Below, piece by piece: positions 1 to 8,600 of a stretch of DNA of 64,000 nt. The DNA comes from an uncultured Myxococcales bacterium (GTDB taxonomy: Bacteria > Myxococcota > Myxococcia > Myxococcales > Myxococcaceae): NCBI GenBank assembly GCA_937980205.1, contig CALJKW010000052.1, positions 124,001 through 188,000 of the forward strand. Direction: 5' to 3'. The translations under genes were made by a program, and so were the position numbers. Under the pieces are notes generated by a model. That model was not told where the DNA came from, searched no databases, and saw only the letters and a program-made list of their open reading frames with translations. How positions within the stretch are numbered: position 1 is the stretch's first letter; each line of letters opens with the position of its first letter.

Positions 1-1
1 C

Positions 2-619
2 GCGCGCACGAAGGACTCTGTCGCCGGGCAGAGCGACCCGCTGTGGTTCAGGCAGTTCTTCGCTTCTCCGCCGGAGCAGGTGCGGCCCGCGCTCGCCGAG
101 CTGATGACGCTGCCCGCACACATGGGCTGCGGTCACCTGCGGCTGATGACGCAGTTCCCCGCGCGCTGGGGCATTCGCGAGGGCCTCGTCTCGCAGGTGA
201 TGCGCGCCGCGCTCGAGCTGCGCTGGCGCGGCCGGCACGACCTCGAGGTCACGCCGCTGCCGGGAGGTCATTCCGAGGGCGGCGTCGTGAACGTGCACAT
301 CTCCGAGGACCTCGACGCCTTCTCGTGGGTGCCGCTGGTCTCGCCGTCCATCGCCGGGCGGCAGATGTTCGTGAACCACCCCGACGTGGCGAGTTTCCTG
401 CGCCGCCAGCTCGCGCGGTGGATGTCGCAGCAGACCGACCTCTTCCCGGCGCCGCCTTCCGTGCCTGCGCTCTTCGACGCGATGCAGGCGCTGCACCAGC
501 AACAGCTCATGGCCACGCTCGGCGAGCTCGCTGCGGGCCTGCCGATCTTCGACGTCACCGTGTATCCGGACGGCCGCTCCGAGGTGAAGCACTCGGGCAG
601 CGTGCCGGCGAAGGCATGA
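2..619 (+). CDS. Uncharacterised protein, 5' end outside window
   Basis: The reading frame is open from base 2 to a TGA at 617-619, so the true start lies upstream of the window and at least 205 residues are seen. I do not recognise the family. Visible features are a WFRQFF stretch near the start, a GCGHLRLM segment, a glycine-rich GGHSEGGVVN segment in the middle and a predicted helical, glutamine-rich C-terminal part. There is no signal peptide or membrane segment in the visible part. The stop overlaps the ATG of the following bestrophin gene (ATGA), which suggests co-transcription and translational coupling with that gene. Confidence 0.75.
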   Translation, partial: ARTKDSVAGQSDPLWFRQFFASPPEQVRPALAELMTLPAHMGCGHLRLMTQFPARWGIREGLVSQVMRAALELRWRGRHDLEVTPLPGGHSEGGVVNVHISEDLDAFSWVPLVSPSIAGRQMFVNHPDVASFLRRQLARWMSQQTDLFPAPPSVPALFDAMQALHQQQLMATLGELAAGLPIFDVTVYPDGRSEVKHSGSVPAKA

Positions 620-1500
620 TCGTCCGGCACAACCTCAACTGGGCGATCATCCTCCGGCGCAACTGGAGGGCCATCTCGTTCTTCCTCGCGATGGGCGTCT
701 TCTCCGCGGTGCTCGACTGGCGCTACGCGCTGTCGAAGGAGCTGGTGCCTCCGACCGCAGTCGCCGCGCTCTCGGCCGCGCTCGCCATCTTCCTCGCGTT
801 CCGGAACTCCGCCGGGTACGACCGATGGTGGGAGGCGCGCAAGCAGTGGGGCACGCTGATCAACTCGTCGCGCTCGTTCGCGCGGCAGCTCGCGACGCTC
901 GGCCCCGTCGACGCCGACACGAAGCGCTCGCTGCTCTACCGGCAGATCGCCTTCGCCCACGCGCTGCGCCTGCAGCTGCGCGGCCAGGCGAAGGACCTCG
1001 CCGAGACGCTCGCGCCGTTCCTCGCGCCCGATGAGGTGAAGCGGGCCGTCGGCTCGACGAACGCCGCGATGTGGATTCTGCAGCTGCAGGGTGAGGCGGT
1101 GCGCGGGCTCGAGCTCGATGCGCCGCGCCACGCGCGCGTCGACGAGACGCTGTCGTCGTTCACCGACGTGCAGGGCGCCTGCGAGCGCCTGAAGACGACG
1201 CCGGTGCCGCGCCAGTACGAGTACTTCCCGCGCATCTTCGTCTACTTCTACGCCGTCGTGCTGCCGCTCTCGCTGGGCGCCCACCTCGAGTGGTTCACGC
1301 CGCTCGTCAGCGTGCCGGTCTCGTTCCTGTTCATGGCACTCGAGCGCGTCGGCGGGTTCATGGAGAAGCCCTTCGAGAACGACATCACCGACGTGCCGCT
1401 CAGCGCCATGTCGCGCACCATCGAGCGGAACCTTCGCGAGCTCGCCGGCGACACGCAGCTTCCGCCGGCGCTGGAGCCCGTCGACGGATACCTCTGGTGA
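616..1500 (+). CDS. Bestrophin-like (UPF0187) membrane channel protein
   Basis: The 294-residue product fits the bacterial bestrophin family, whose members form pentameric chloride or cation channels in the inner membrane. It starts MIVRHNLNW with an N-terminal RRNWRAISFF segment leading into a first membrane helix. It then has the family-like stretch FRNSAGYDRWWEARKQWG at about residues 64-81, and two C-terminal hydrophobic segments around residues 200-240 followed by GGFMEKPFENDITDVPL. The phrase P-F-x-N-D-x-T-D-x-P is typical of the family C-terminus. The start was chosen because it overlaps the upstream stop by 4 bp and gives the normal family length. The substrate ion cannot be deduced. 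Confidence 0.9.
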   Translation: MIVRHNLNWAIILRRNWRAISFFLAMGVFSAVLDWRYALSKELVPPTAVAALSAALAIFLAFRNSAGYDRWWEARKQWGTLINSSRSFARQLATLGPVDADTKRSLLYRQIAFAHALRLQLRGQAKDLAETLAPFLAPDEVKRAVGSTNAAMWILQLQGEAVRGLELDAPRHARVDETLSSFTDVQGACERLKTTPVPRQYEYFPRIFVYFYAVVLPLSLGAHLEWFTPLVSVPVSFLFMALERVGGFMEKPFENDITDVPLSAMSRTIERNLRELAGDTQLPPALEPVDGYLW

Positions 1501-1562
1501 GCAGCAAGGCGGCGGCTGGTCGCCCGATGGTGCCCATGGGGTGCGCTCGCGAAGCTCGTCGA

Positions 1563-3374
1563 ATGACCCGCATCGCCGCTCCTGCGCTGTGCGCCGTCCT
1601 CTTCGCGGCCTGCAGCTGCCAGCCGATCGAGCCAGGCGATGAAGACGGTGGCCCGGGCGGCGGTGTCGCGGGCGCGACCGGGGGAGGCAGCGCCGGCGGC
1701 GGAAGCACAGGCGGTGGCAACACAGGCGGCGGCAACACAGGCGGCGGCAACACAGGCGGCGGCAACACAGGCGGCGGCAGCGCGGGTGGCGGCAACGCAG
1801 GCGGCGGCAGCGCGGGCGGCGGCAACACAGGCGGCGGCACAGCTGACGGAGGCGTCGACGCCGGGTCGGTCTTCGCCAGCTACGACACGCTGACGCTCAG
1901 TTATTTCGACGCGCCTCCCCCGGCCTCCGGCAACTTCGGGCCGCAGTTCATTCGCGACGTCGCGTTCGATGCTCAGGGGAACATCGTCGTGGTGGGCGGG
2001 ACCTCGGCCTCGAACTTTCCGACGACCCCGGGCGCGTACGATCGCGTCTTCGGAGGCCCAGGCACGCCGGCGCCCGGCACGCTCGGCGACATGGATGTGT
2101 TCGTGTCCAAGTTCGATCGTCAGGGCGCTCTGCTCTGGAGCACGCTGCTCGGCGGCCCCAGCTACGACCGCGCCTACGCCGTCGAGGTCGCGGCCAACGG
2201 CGACGTCATCGTCGCAGGTCGTGCCGGCTCCGGGTTTCCGACCGGGCGCAGAGACGCGCAGGGAAACTGGCAGACCGGAGGTGTCATGCAGACCACCTTC
2301 GCCGGCGACACCGAGACCAACCCGCCCTACGGCCCACAAGATGGCTTCATCGCCCGGCTGAGCGGCGACGGCAGCAGGCTGCTCTGGTCCACCTTCTTCG
2401 GTGACACGGGCCGCGGCTTCATTCGAGACATCGACCTCGACAGTGCCGGAAACGTCTACGCAGGCCTCGCCGACGTGGGCGGCAGCTTCGCGTTCACCCC
2501 GACTCAGATGGGCCGTCGCGGCGCGCTCTCGGGGTCTCGCGATGCCTACCTGGGCAAGGTGTCGGCCGACGGCACGACGCTCTTGTTCGGGACGTACATC
2601 GGGGGCTCGAACGGCACCGTCGACGGCAGCAACCCTTCCGTTCGCGTCGCGGCCAACGGCGACGTCTACTTCGTGACGTTCACCGACTCGACCAACGTCG
2701 ACTGCGTGGGTCAGGGTGCGGTGCCCAACGTGTTCCAGGCACAGAGCGGAGGCGCGTTGGACATGTTGCTCGCCCGCTTCAGCGCCACCACCCATGCGCT
2801 GGTCTACTGCACGTACTTCGGGGGCAACGGCGACGAGGGCATGGAGACCCACAGCCTCGCCGTCGACGCGCAGGGCAACGCGTACGTCACCGGAGGCACG
2901 TCGTCGACCAACCTTCCCACCACGGTCGGCGCCTGGAGCCGCGCGCGGCGGCACGGCTTCGACGGCTTCATCGCGAAGCTCTCTCCCGACGGCCGCCAGC
3001 TGCTCGCGTCGACGTATTACAACCGTCCGGCGCGAGCCGCGGCGATTCAAGGCCTCGGGCTGGAGGGCCTCGCGCTCACCGCCGACGGTGATGTCGTCGC
3101 CGGCGGCTCGGATCGGCCCAACAACACCAGCAGCCGCCAGGCGCTCTTCGTCAGGATGTCGGGCGACCTCGGACAGCTCCGTCACGACGGGCAGATCGCG
3201 GGCAACGGGCTCGATGAGTTTCGTGCGCTGGCCGTTGCCCCCGACGGCCGCGTCGCGTACGGCGGGCACACGACGTCGAGCAACCTGCCGGTGACCAACG
3301 CCTACGACGCCACGTACAGCTGCGCCCCGCACAACTCTGGCCTGCTGCTTCTCCTTCAGCCGAACTTCCGCTGA
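1563..3374 (+). CDS. Beta-propeller (SBBP) repeat lipoprotein with Gly-rich linker
   Basis: This 603-residue exported protein begins MTRIAAPALCAVLFAACSC, a probable lipoprotein signal with the lipidated Cys near residue 17. About 50 residues of GGGST/GGGNT/GGGSA repeats follow as a flexible linker. The body holds SBBP-type beta-propeller repeats: units of the form D-x-x-G-N-x-x-V-x-G-x-T-x-S-x-N-F-P-T-T-x-G-A-Y-D recur from about residue 120 to the end, alternating with D-x-F-x-x-K-x-x-x-x-G-x-x-L-x-W-S-T. Proteins of this kind are common on the myxobacterial surface; their ligands are unknown. The start follows the bestrophin gene by 62 bp. Confidence 0.9.
   Translation: MTRIAAPALCAVLFAACSCQPIEPGDEDGGPGGGVAGATGGGSAGGGSTGGGNTGGGNTGGGNTGGGNTGGGSAGGGNAGGGSAGGGNTGGGTADGGVDAGSVFASYDTLTLSYFDAPPPASGNFGPQFIRDVAFDAQGNIVVVGGTSASNFPTTPGAYDRVFGGPGTPAPGTLGDMDVFVSKFDRQGALLWSTLLGGPSYDRAYAVEVAANGDVIVAGRAGSGFPTGRRDAQGNWQTGGVMQTTFAGDTETNPPYGPQDGFIARLSGDGSRLLWSTFFGDTGRGFIRDIDLDSAGNVYAGLADVGGSFAFTPTQMGRRGALSGSRDAYLGKVSADGTTLLFGTYIGGSNGTVDGSNPSVRVAANGDVYFVTFTDSTNVDCVGQGAVPNVFQAQSGGALDMLLARFSATTHALVYCTYFGGNGDEGMETHSLAVDAQGNAYVTGGTSSTNLPTTVGAWSRARRHGFDGFIAKLSPDGRQLLASTYYNRPARAAAIQGLGLEGLALTADGDVVAGGSDRPNNTSSRQALFVRMSGDLGQLRHDGQIAGNGLDEFRALAVAPDGRVAYGGHTTSSNLPVTNAYDATYSCAPHNSGLLLLLQPNFR
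1687..1840 (+). repeat. Tandem GGGNT/GGGS-coding repeat
   Basis: A roughly 15-bp unit (GGCGGCGGCAACACA and close variants) is repeated in tandem inside the preceding lipoprotein gene. It encodes the Gly-rich linker between lipid anchor and beta-propeller. Near-identical units suggest recent expansion by slippage or unequal recombination. Confidence 0.9.
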
Positions 3375-3391
3375 ACGGCGCGCCGATTCCG

Positions 3392-5350
3392 CTACTCGAA
3401 GTCGACCCAGCGCGGCGCGTTCCAGAACAGCCACGACGCGCTCGCCTGCTGTGAGAGGTCGCCCGACGTCCCCATCCACATCGGAGCGCCGTACGGCAGG
3501 TCTCTGCGCGGCACCGCGGTGCGCACGTTCGCCGCGAACGAGGAGGTCGAGTACGGCGCGAAGTCTCCACCGCTGAGGCCCAATGCGGCCTGCTGCGGCA
3601 GGAGCTGCAGCATGCCCATGTTCCACCCGCTCGCCGCGCCGGCCTCCTTCGGGTGCGGCAGGTGCAGCCACGTGCCGGTGAACGTCGCGCCCGCGGCGGC
3701 CTGGAACGCGAGGCGCGCGGGCTCTCCGAAGGTGAGCACGAGCTTCACGCCGGTGAGGCCGCGGCTGATCAGCTTGTTGCGGTGTGTGACCAGCGCCGGA
3801 GTCTGCTGCAGTTGCTGCAGCTTCGCCGCGTCCACGTTGGCCGTCAGGTACGGGTAGACGTTCAGCATCAGGTAGCGGTCGCCGGCGCCGATGCGCGCGA
3901 GCAGGTTGTTGATCTTCTGCCCGTCGTCGCCGGTGAGCGCGCGGCCGCTCACGAAGCTGTCCGTCGACGTGTCCTGCGCGATGACGAGCACGTTCGCGGT
4001 GCCGTCGGTGCGGCCGCGGTACCAGACCGCGTGGTCGAAGTCGTTCTCGATGCCGCTGCCGCCGTCGGCGCCGACGATGCCCGCGTCGCGCGCGAGGACC
4101 GACTGGTACGGCGTGTAGACGAGCTGCGAGACCCACGCCGACGCGGGGCCCGGGTCGAAGCGCGCGCCGGCGTCCGCGCGCGGCGGCTCCCACGGCAGGT
4201 CTTCGGGGCCGCCCGCCGCGTAGCCGCTGTTCCACTTGTACGAGGTCGGCAGCGGCAGGTACGGCGCCTCGTAGCGCGCGCCGTTCGGAGACCTCAGCTC
4301 GACGCGCAGGTCCGAGCCGCGCTCGCTCATCGTGCCGCCCCGGCCGAGCAGGCGCGGCGCGCCGAACGGCAGGTCGCGCCACGGAATCGACGCGTTCCAG
4401 TAGTTGAACTTCGACGCCTGCGTGGTGCGGCCGCCGGAGTCCGACGGCAGCCACGACGGGTTCGCGCGCCTGGCGTTCCACACCTTCCACCAGCCGCTGG
4501 TGAAGCTGCTGATGACCGCCTGCAGCTCGGCGTCGCCGGAGCCGGGCACGTTCGGGTCGTAGCTGACGCCCGCCATGCCGGGGTGAAGCATCTTCACCCA
4601 GACGACTCCGGGCGGGAGCTGACCGCCGTGCTTCTCGTCGAGGTACAGCTGGACGCTCGTGTGCGCCGCGTTGCCGAACGAGAGGATGAGCTTGATGGGG
4701 CTCGTCGCGAACGCCTTCGCGATGACCTGGTTGCGGTGCTCCTTGATGGGGCCATCGGTGGCGAGCTCGGTCGTGTACGGGTCGAACTGGCCGTGGATGC
4801 TGTAGATGAACGTGTTGAGGCAGAGGTAGCTCTGGATGATTCCGACGCTGTTCAGGAAGTTCTGAACCTTCTGCCCGGTGCCGCCGACGAACGCGCGGTG
4901 GACGAGCGCTTCATCGGTCGCGGCGTCCTGGCCGACCACGAGCACCCGCGCCGTGCCGTCGAGGCGGCCGCGGTAGAAGACCGGCCCCATCTCGTAGCGG
5001 AACTTCTCGCCGGTGAGCGTGTAGAGGGGGATCTCCGGCTTGCCGGCCGCGACGAGCTGCTCGTTGGTGGTCTGCAGCTTCGACTTGCCGGTGAGCGGGT
5101 CGATGGCGAGCCACTCGGCCGACTTCGCGCGCGCGACGGCGCGGTAGTCCGGAGTCTGCGCGAAGAGCTCGGCCCAGCCGGAGTTGGCGGGCGGGCCTTT
5201 GTCGAAGTCGGTGCGCGCGCCGAGCGCGGTGACCGCAAATTCGTCGGAGTCGAGCTCGGTCGCGGGCTCGGTCGGCGCCGTGACTTCGGCGTCCGAGACG
5301 CCACACGCGGCGAGCGCGAGGCAGAGCAGGGCGAGGTGCGAGAGTCTCAT
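3392..5350 (-). CDS. Lipoprotein with two tandem uracil-DNA-glycosylase-like domains
   Basis: The 652-residue product starts MRLSHLALLCLALAACG, a clear lipoprotein signal (LAAC), so it should be exported. The start at 5350 was preferred to the upstream in-frame codon at 5386 because it places the signal peptide at the N-terminus. Two homologous halves follow. Half one has VLVVGQDAATDE (about residue 137), AFVGGTGQKVQNFL, then HRNQVIAKAF, IKLILSFGNAA and a late LHPG motif. Half two has VLVIAQDTSTDS (about 455), ALTGDDGQKINNLL, HRNKLIS, VKLVLTFGEPA and LPHPKEAG. These match in order the UDG-superfamily elements: GQ/GExPG, FVGxxG, the helix before the VxLG strand, and the HPS motif. The residue after the first motif differs from catalytic UDGs, and iron-sulphur cysteines are absent, so DNA glycosylase activity is unlikely. 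Function is unknown. Confidence 0.8.
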   Translation of the reverse strand: MRLSHLALLCLALAACGVSDAEVTAPTEPATELDSDEFAVTALGARTDFDKGPPANSGWAELFAQTPDYRAVARAKSAEWLAIDPLTGKSKLQTTNEQLVAAGKPEIPLYTLTGEKFRYEMGPVFYRGRLDGTARVLVVGQDAATDEALVHRAFVGGTGQKVQNFLNSVGIIQSYLCLNTFIYSIHGQFDPYTTELATDGPIKEHRNQVIAKAFATSPIKLILSFGNAAHTSVQLYLDEKHGGQLPPGVVWVKMLHPGMAGVSYDPNVPGSGDAELQAVISSFTSGWWKVWNARRANPSWLPSDSGGRTTQASKFNYWNASIPWRDLPFGAPRLLGRGGTMSERGSDLRVELRSPNGARYEAPYLPLPTSYKWNSGYAAGGPEDLPWEPPRADAGARFDPGPASAWVSQLVYTPYQSVLARDAGIVGADGGSGIENDFDHAVWYRGRTDGTANVLVIAQDTSTDSFVSGRALTGDDGQKINNLLARIGAGDRYLMLNVYPYLTANVDAAKLQQLQQTPALVTHRNKLISRGLTGVKLVLTFGEPARLAFQAAAGATFTGTWLHLPHPKEAGAASGWNMGMLQLLPQQAALGLSGGDFAPYSTSSFAANVRTAVPRRDLPYGAPMWMGTSGDLSQQASASWLFWNAPRWVDFE

Positions 5351-5483
5351 GCCTCGTGAGACTCCGAACGGGCGTTGCAGGTGCAAACCATGGGATCAGC
5401 GCGGCGCAACACCGGAGGTGGCCTCCGAGTGCAACGCGCCTCCACTCAGAGGGTCGATCAGAATCCGCGGCCTGTTCGCAGCT

Positions 5484-5597
5484 CCGTTCGCCCTGAGCGG
5501 AGCAGCCCGAAGGGCTGCGGAGTCGAAGGGGGCGCGAAGCCGACGCGTGGCCCGCTTCGACTGCGGCGCCTGCGGCGCCTCCGCTCAGCGTGAGCGG
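5484..5597. repeat. REP-like element, inverted pair
   Basis: Two related copies of a palindromic intergenic element lie head to head in the 313-bp gap 5351-5663. Copy A (5484-5530) has a CCTGAGCGGAGC core and GGAGTCGAAGGGG end around a 7-bp stem (GCAGCCC 5502-5508, GGGCTGC 5512-5518). Copy B (5551-5597) is the reverse complement form, with CGCTTCGACTGCGG and CTCCGCTCAGCGTGAGCGG. A partial third copy (CTCTCAGCGTGAACGG) lies near 5630. Related copies occur at 15624, 39363 and 42093. No gene is seen in this gap. Confidence 0.75.
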
Positions 5598-5663
5598 CGG
5601 TCGGCCATGCGGGCCATTCTGGTCGACCCTCTCAGCGTGAACGGGCGGAGAGCTCCAAGGCGC

Positions 5664-8600
5664 CTACTTCTTCTCCGCCAGCATCTCCCGGCCCTGCACC
5701 AGGTCGACCTCGCCGGCGAACTGACCGAACTTGTCGTAGTCCTGCGGCGGCACGCGGGCCATCTCGATGCGGTACCTCTCGTCGATGGAGACCACCCGCC
5801 CATTCGGCTTCTCGTGCCGCTCGTACTTCCCGTACGGGCACGACAGCTTCACCTCGGGCAGAGGGCCGTCGAGCACGTAACCGGCGGGCAGCGTCAGCGT
5901 CGCGGTCGTCGTGCTCTCCTCCACCGAATCCAGGAACAGCGGAGTCCTCCGCTGCCCGAGCTGGATGTACCGCCGCCCCAGCAGCGCCGGGAACGTCGCG
6001 TGCGAGAAGACCAGCGACTTGCCTTCCACCCGCGCGAACCGCGGAGACGTGAACGCGTACTTCACCGTCACCGTCGCCCCCACCTCGCGCTTCATGTCCA
6101 GGTCCAGCTTCGACAGCTCGGCGCCGCCGAAGTAGCGCGACAGCGCGCTCTGCAGCGCCTGCTCGCGCTGATCCGGCGGAACCGACTCGAGCGCCTCGGC
6201 GAGCTGCGCCGCCCCGAAGCCCAGGTACGTCTCGCTGCCTTCGCCGACGAGCGCGCCGTCCTCTTTGAGCTCGAGCTTCAGCTTCACCTGCTTCCCGTTG
6301 CTCACCCGCGCCGCCGGAGTCTTCACCTTCTCCAGCGGCCTCCCCGGCTCGGGCAGCAGGAAGCCGTCGCGCCCCGCGGCCATCTCCGGCAGCTCGCCGA
6401 ACGGGCCGAACCGGAACACCGGGTCGAGCCACACGAACGACTTGTCCGGCAGCTCGACGCGCAGGCACAGGTACGGCAGCAGCGCCTCGGCGGGGAAGAG
6501 GTACGGCGCCGGGTCTGCGTTGAACGTGCGGATCGCCGCGATGCGCACCGGGAAGCCGAGCGACTTCAGCGCCGCGTAGCCGAGCATCAACCGGCTGCCG
6601 CGATCCTGCGCCGCCGTCGCCGTGGCCGAGAGCTGCAGCCCGCTGTCGCGCCCGAGCAGCTTCTGCATCAGCGCCGCGTGCACCGCCTGCACCGCCTCAC
6701 GGCCGGTCTTCCCGCCCGCCGCCTTGCGCGCGAACTCGCGGACCTCGTGGGTGATCTGCCCCTGGTCCATGAACGCGTCGGCGTACGCCGCCACGACGCC
6801 TTCGTTGCCCGTCGTGCCCGCGCCCACCGTGACGTACGGCAGCCACTCGTTCCCGCTCGGCGGCCCGTTCGGCTCGGGGATGTACGGCGGCACGCGGCGC
6901 TCTTCGTGGAAGAAGACCTCTTCGTCGCCCTTCTTCTGCGGCGCCGGCGCCGACATGTTGTGAGCATCGACCTTCATGCCCATGCCGGCCGGAGCCATCA
7001 CCGTGTACGTGCTCCAGTTGTTCGGCTGTCGGGCGATCTGGAAGTAGAAGCTCGCCGACGTGAAGCCCGGCTGCGCAGGGCCGCGCGGGCCGTGCGCGAG
7101 CAGGTACTCGTACTCGACGAAGTCTCCGACCTCGACGCCGGGCAGGCTGACGGTGTCCTTGCCTTCGATGCTCTCCGGCTCGAGGACGCGGCCGTCGGCC
7201 TTCAGCGTCCGCATCTTCAGCACGTACGCGCCCTGCGGAATCTCGACCTCCGCGAGGTCCTGGATGCCCGACTGGTCGAGCGCCTTCTGGATGATGTGGA
7301 TGCGGTCGACCATCGAGCCGTCGGGGAACACGCGCACCGCGGCCGCGTCGAGCACGTACGCGCCCGGGGCGTCTTCGCTGCCCGGCGCCGCCGCGTACGC
7401 CTTCAGCGCCTCCTCGGTGGAGATCGCCGAGTCCGCGAGCAGCTCCTTGCCGCTCTTCATGCGCTCGACCGTGCGCCGCGTCTGCAGGTCTCCACCATCG
7501 AGCATCAGCGCCTTCTCGCGCTCGGCCAGCGCCTCTTTCGGCTTGCCCTCGTGCTCGTAGACGTCGGCGAGGTGGCGGTGCAGCGCCGCGTTGCGCGGCC
7601 ACAGCTTCGTCTGCCGCTCGAGCACCCGGCGGGCGTCTTCGAAGCGCTTCATCGAGACGTAGATGTTGGCGAGCGACGTCGCGACCGGCAGGTGCGTCTC
7701 GTCGGTCGCGAGGAGCTCTTCGTACAGCTTCACCGACAGCTCGAGGTGGCCGCGGATCTTCGCGTGCTCGGCCTCCCGGCCGATGGAGTTCGGGCACGAG
7801 CGCACCAGCTCGAGCGCTTGCTGCTGCTCGGCGATGGCGTCGCGGCGCACCGCGAGGTCGTAGATCATCGTCAGCGCGTCGCAGAAGCCGTCGAGCACCT
7901 CGACCGCCTTCTTGGCCGTCAGCCCGGCCTGCGCGTCGACGCCCAGCACGAGCTGCGCGCGCGCCTCGAGCATGAGCAGCGGAGCGGGCACCTGCTTGGT
8001 CAGCGCCCGCGCCTGCGAGAGGATCTCGAGCGCGTCGAGCGCGCGGCCGTCGTCGAGCGCGAGCTGCGCGGTGTCGAGCAGCGCCGACACGTTCGTCTTG
8101 TCGAGCTCCAGCGCCGCCTCGAGATCGCGCGTGGCGCGGCCCTTCGCGACCTTGTTCGGCACGCTGCGGTCCTGCATCGACACGTGCGCGGCGAGCACGC
8201 GCACCGCGGCGCCGCCGAAGCCCTCGGGCAGCTGCGCGAGCAGCGCCTTCGCCCCGTCGCGGTCGCGCGTCACCGAGTCGGTCGCCGCGATGAAGCGCGC
8301 GAGCGCTGCGCCGACTTCAGGCTCCAGCGCCGCCGCGAACGACGCCGCGCTCGGGTAGAGGTTCGGCGCCTCGGGCTGCACCTTCAGCGTGCGCTCCCAC
8401 TTCCGCGGCGGAGGCCCCGCGGCCGCGCTGAACGTCACCTCGGCCGGCGCGCCGTCGAGCCGCGACACCGACACGTACAGGTGGCCCTGCGCCTCGTCCT
8501 TCGCGGCGCGGATCATCAGGCGGTGCTTGCCCGCCGGCAGGTCGGCGACCGCCGAGGTCACCGTCGGCGCCCACTGGTCCCACGTGCGGCGCGTGAGCAC

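Noticed and set aside
1687..1840. Possible CRISPR array
   Set aside because: The repeats are 15-bp coding units with no spacers, translated as a Gly-rich linker.
1248..4490. Long open frame opposite the beta-propeller lipoprotein
   Set aside because: It is an Arg/Ala-rich shadow of the real gene on the other strand, with no domain or signal. GC-rich DNA makes such frames common.
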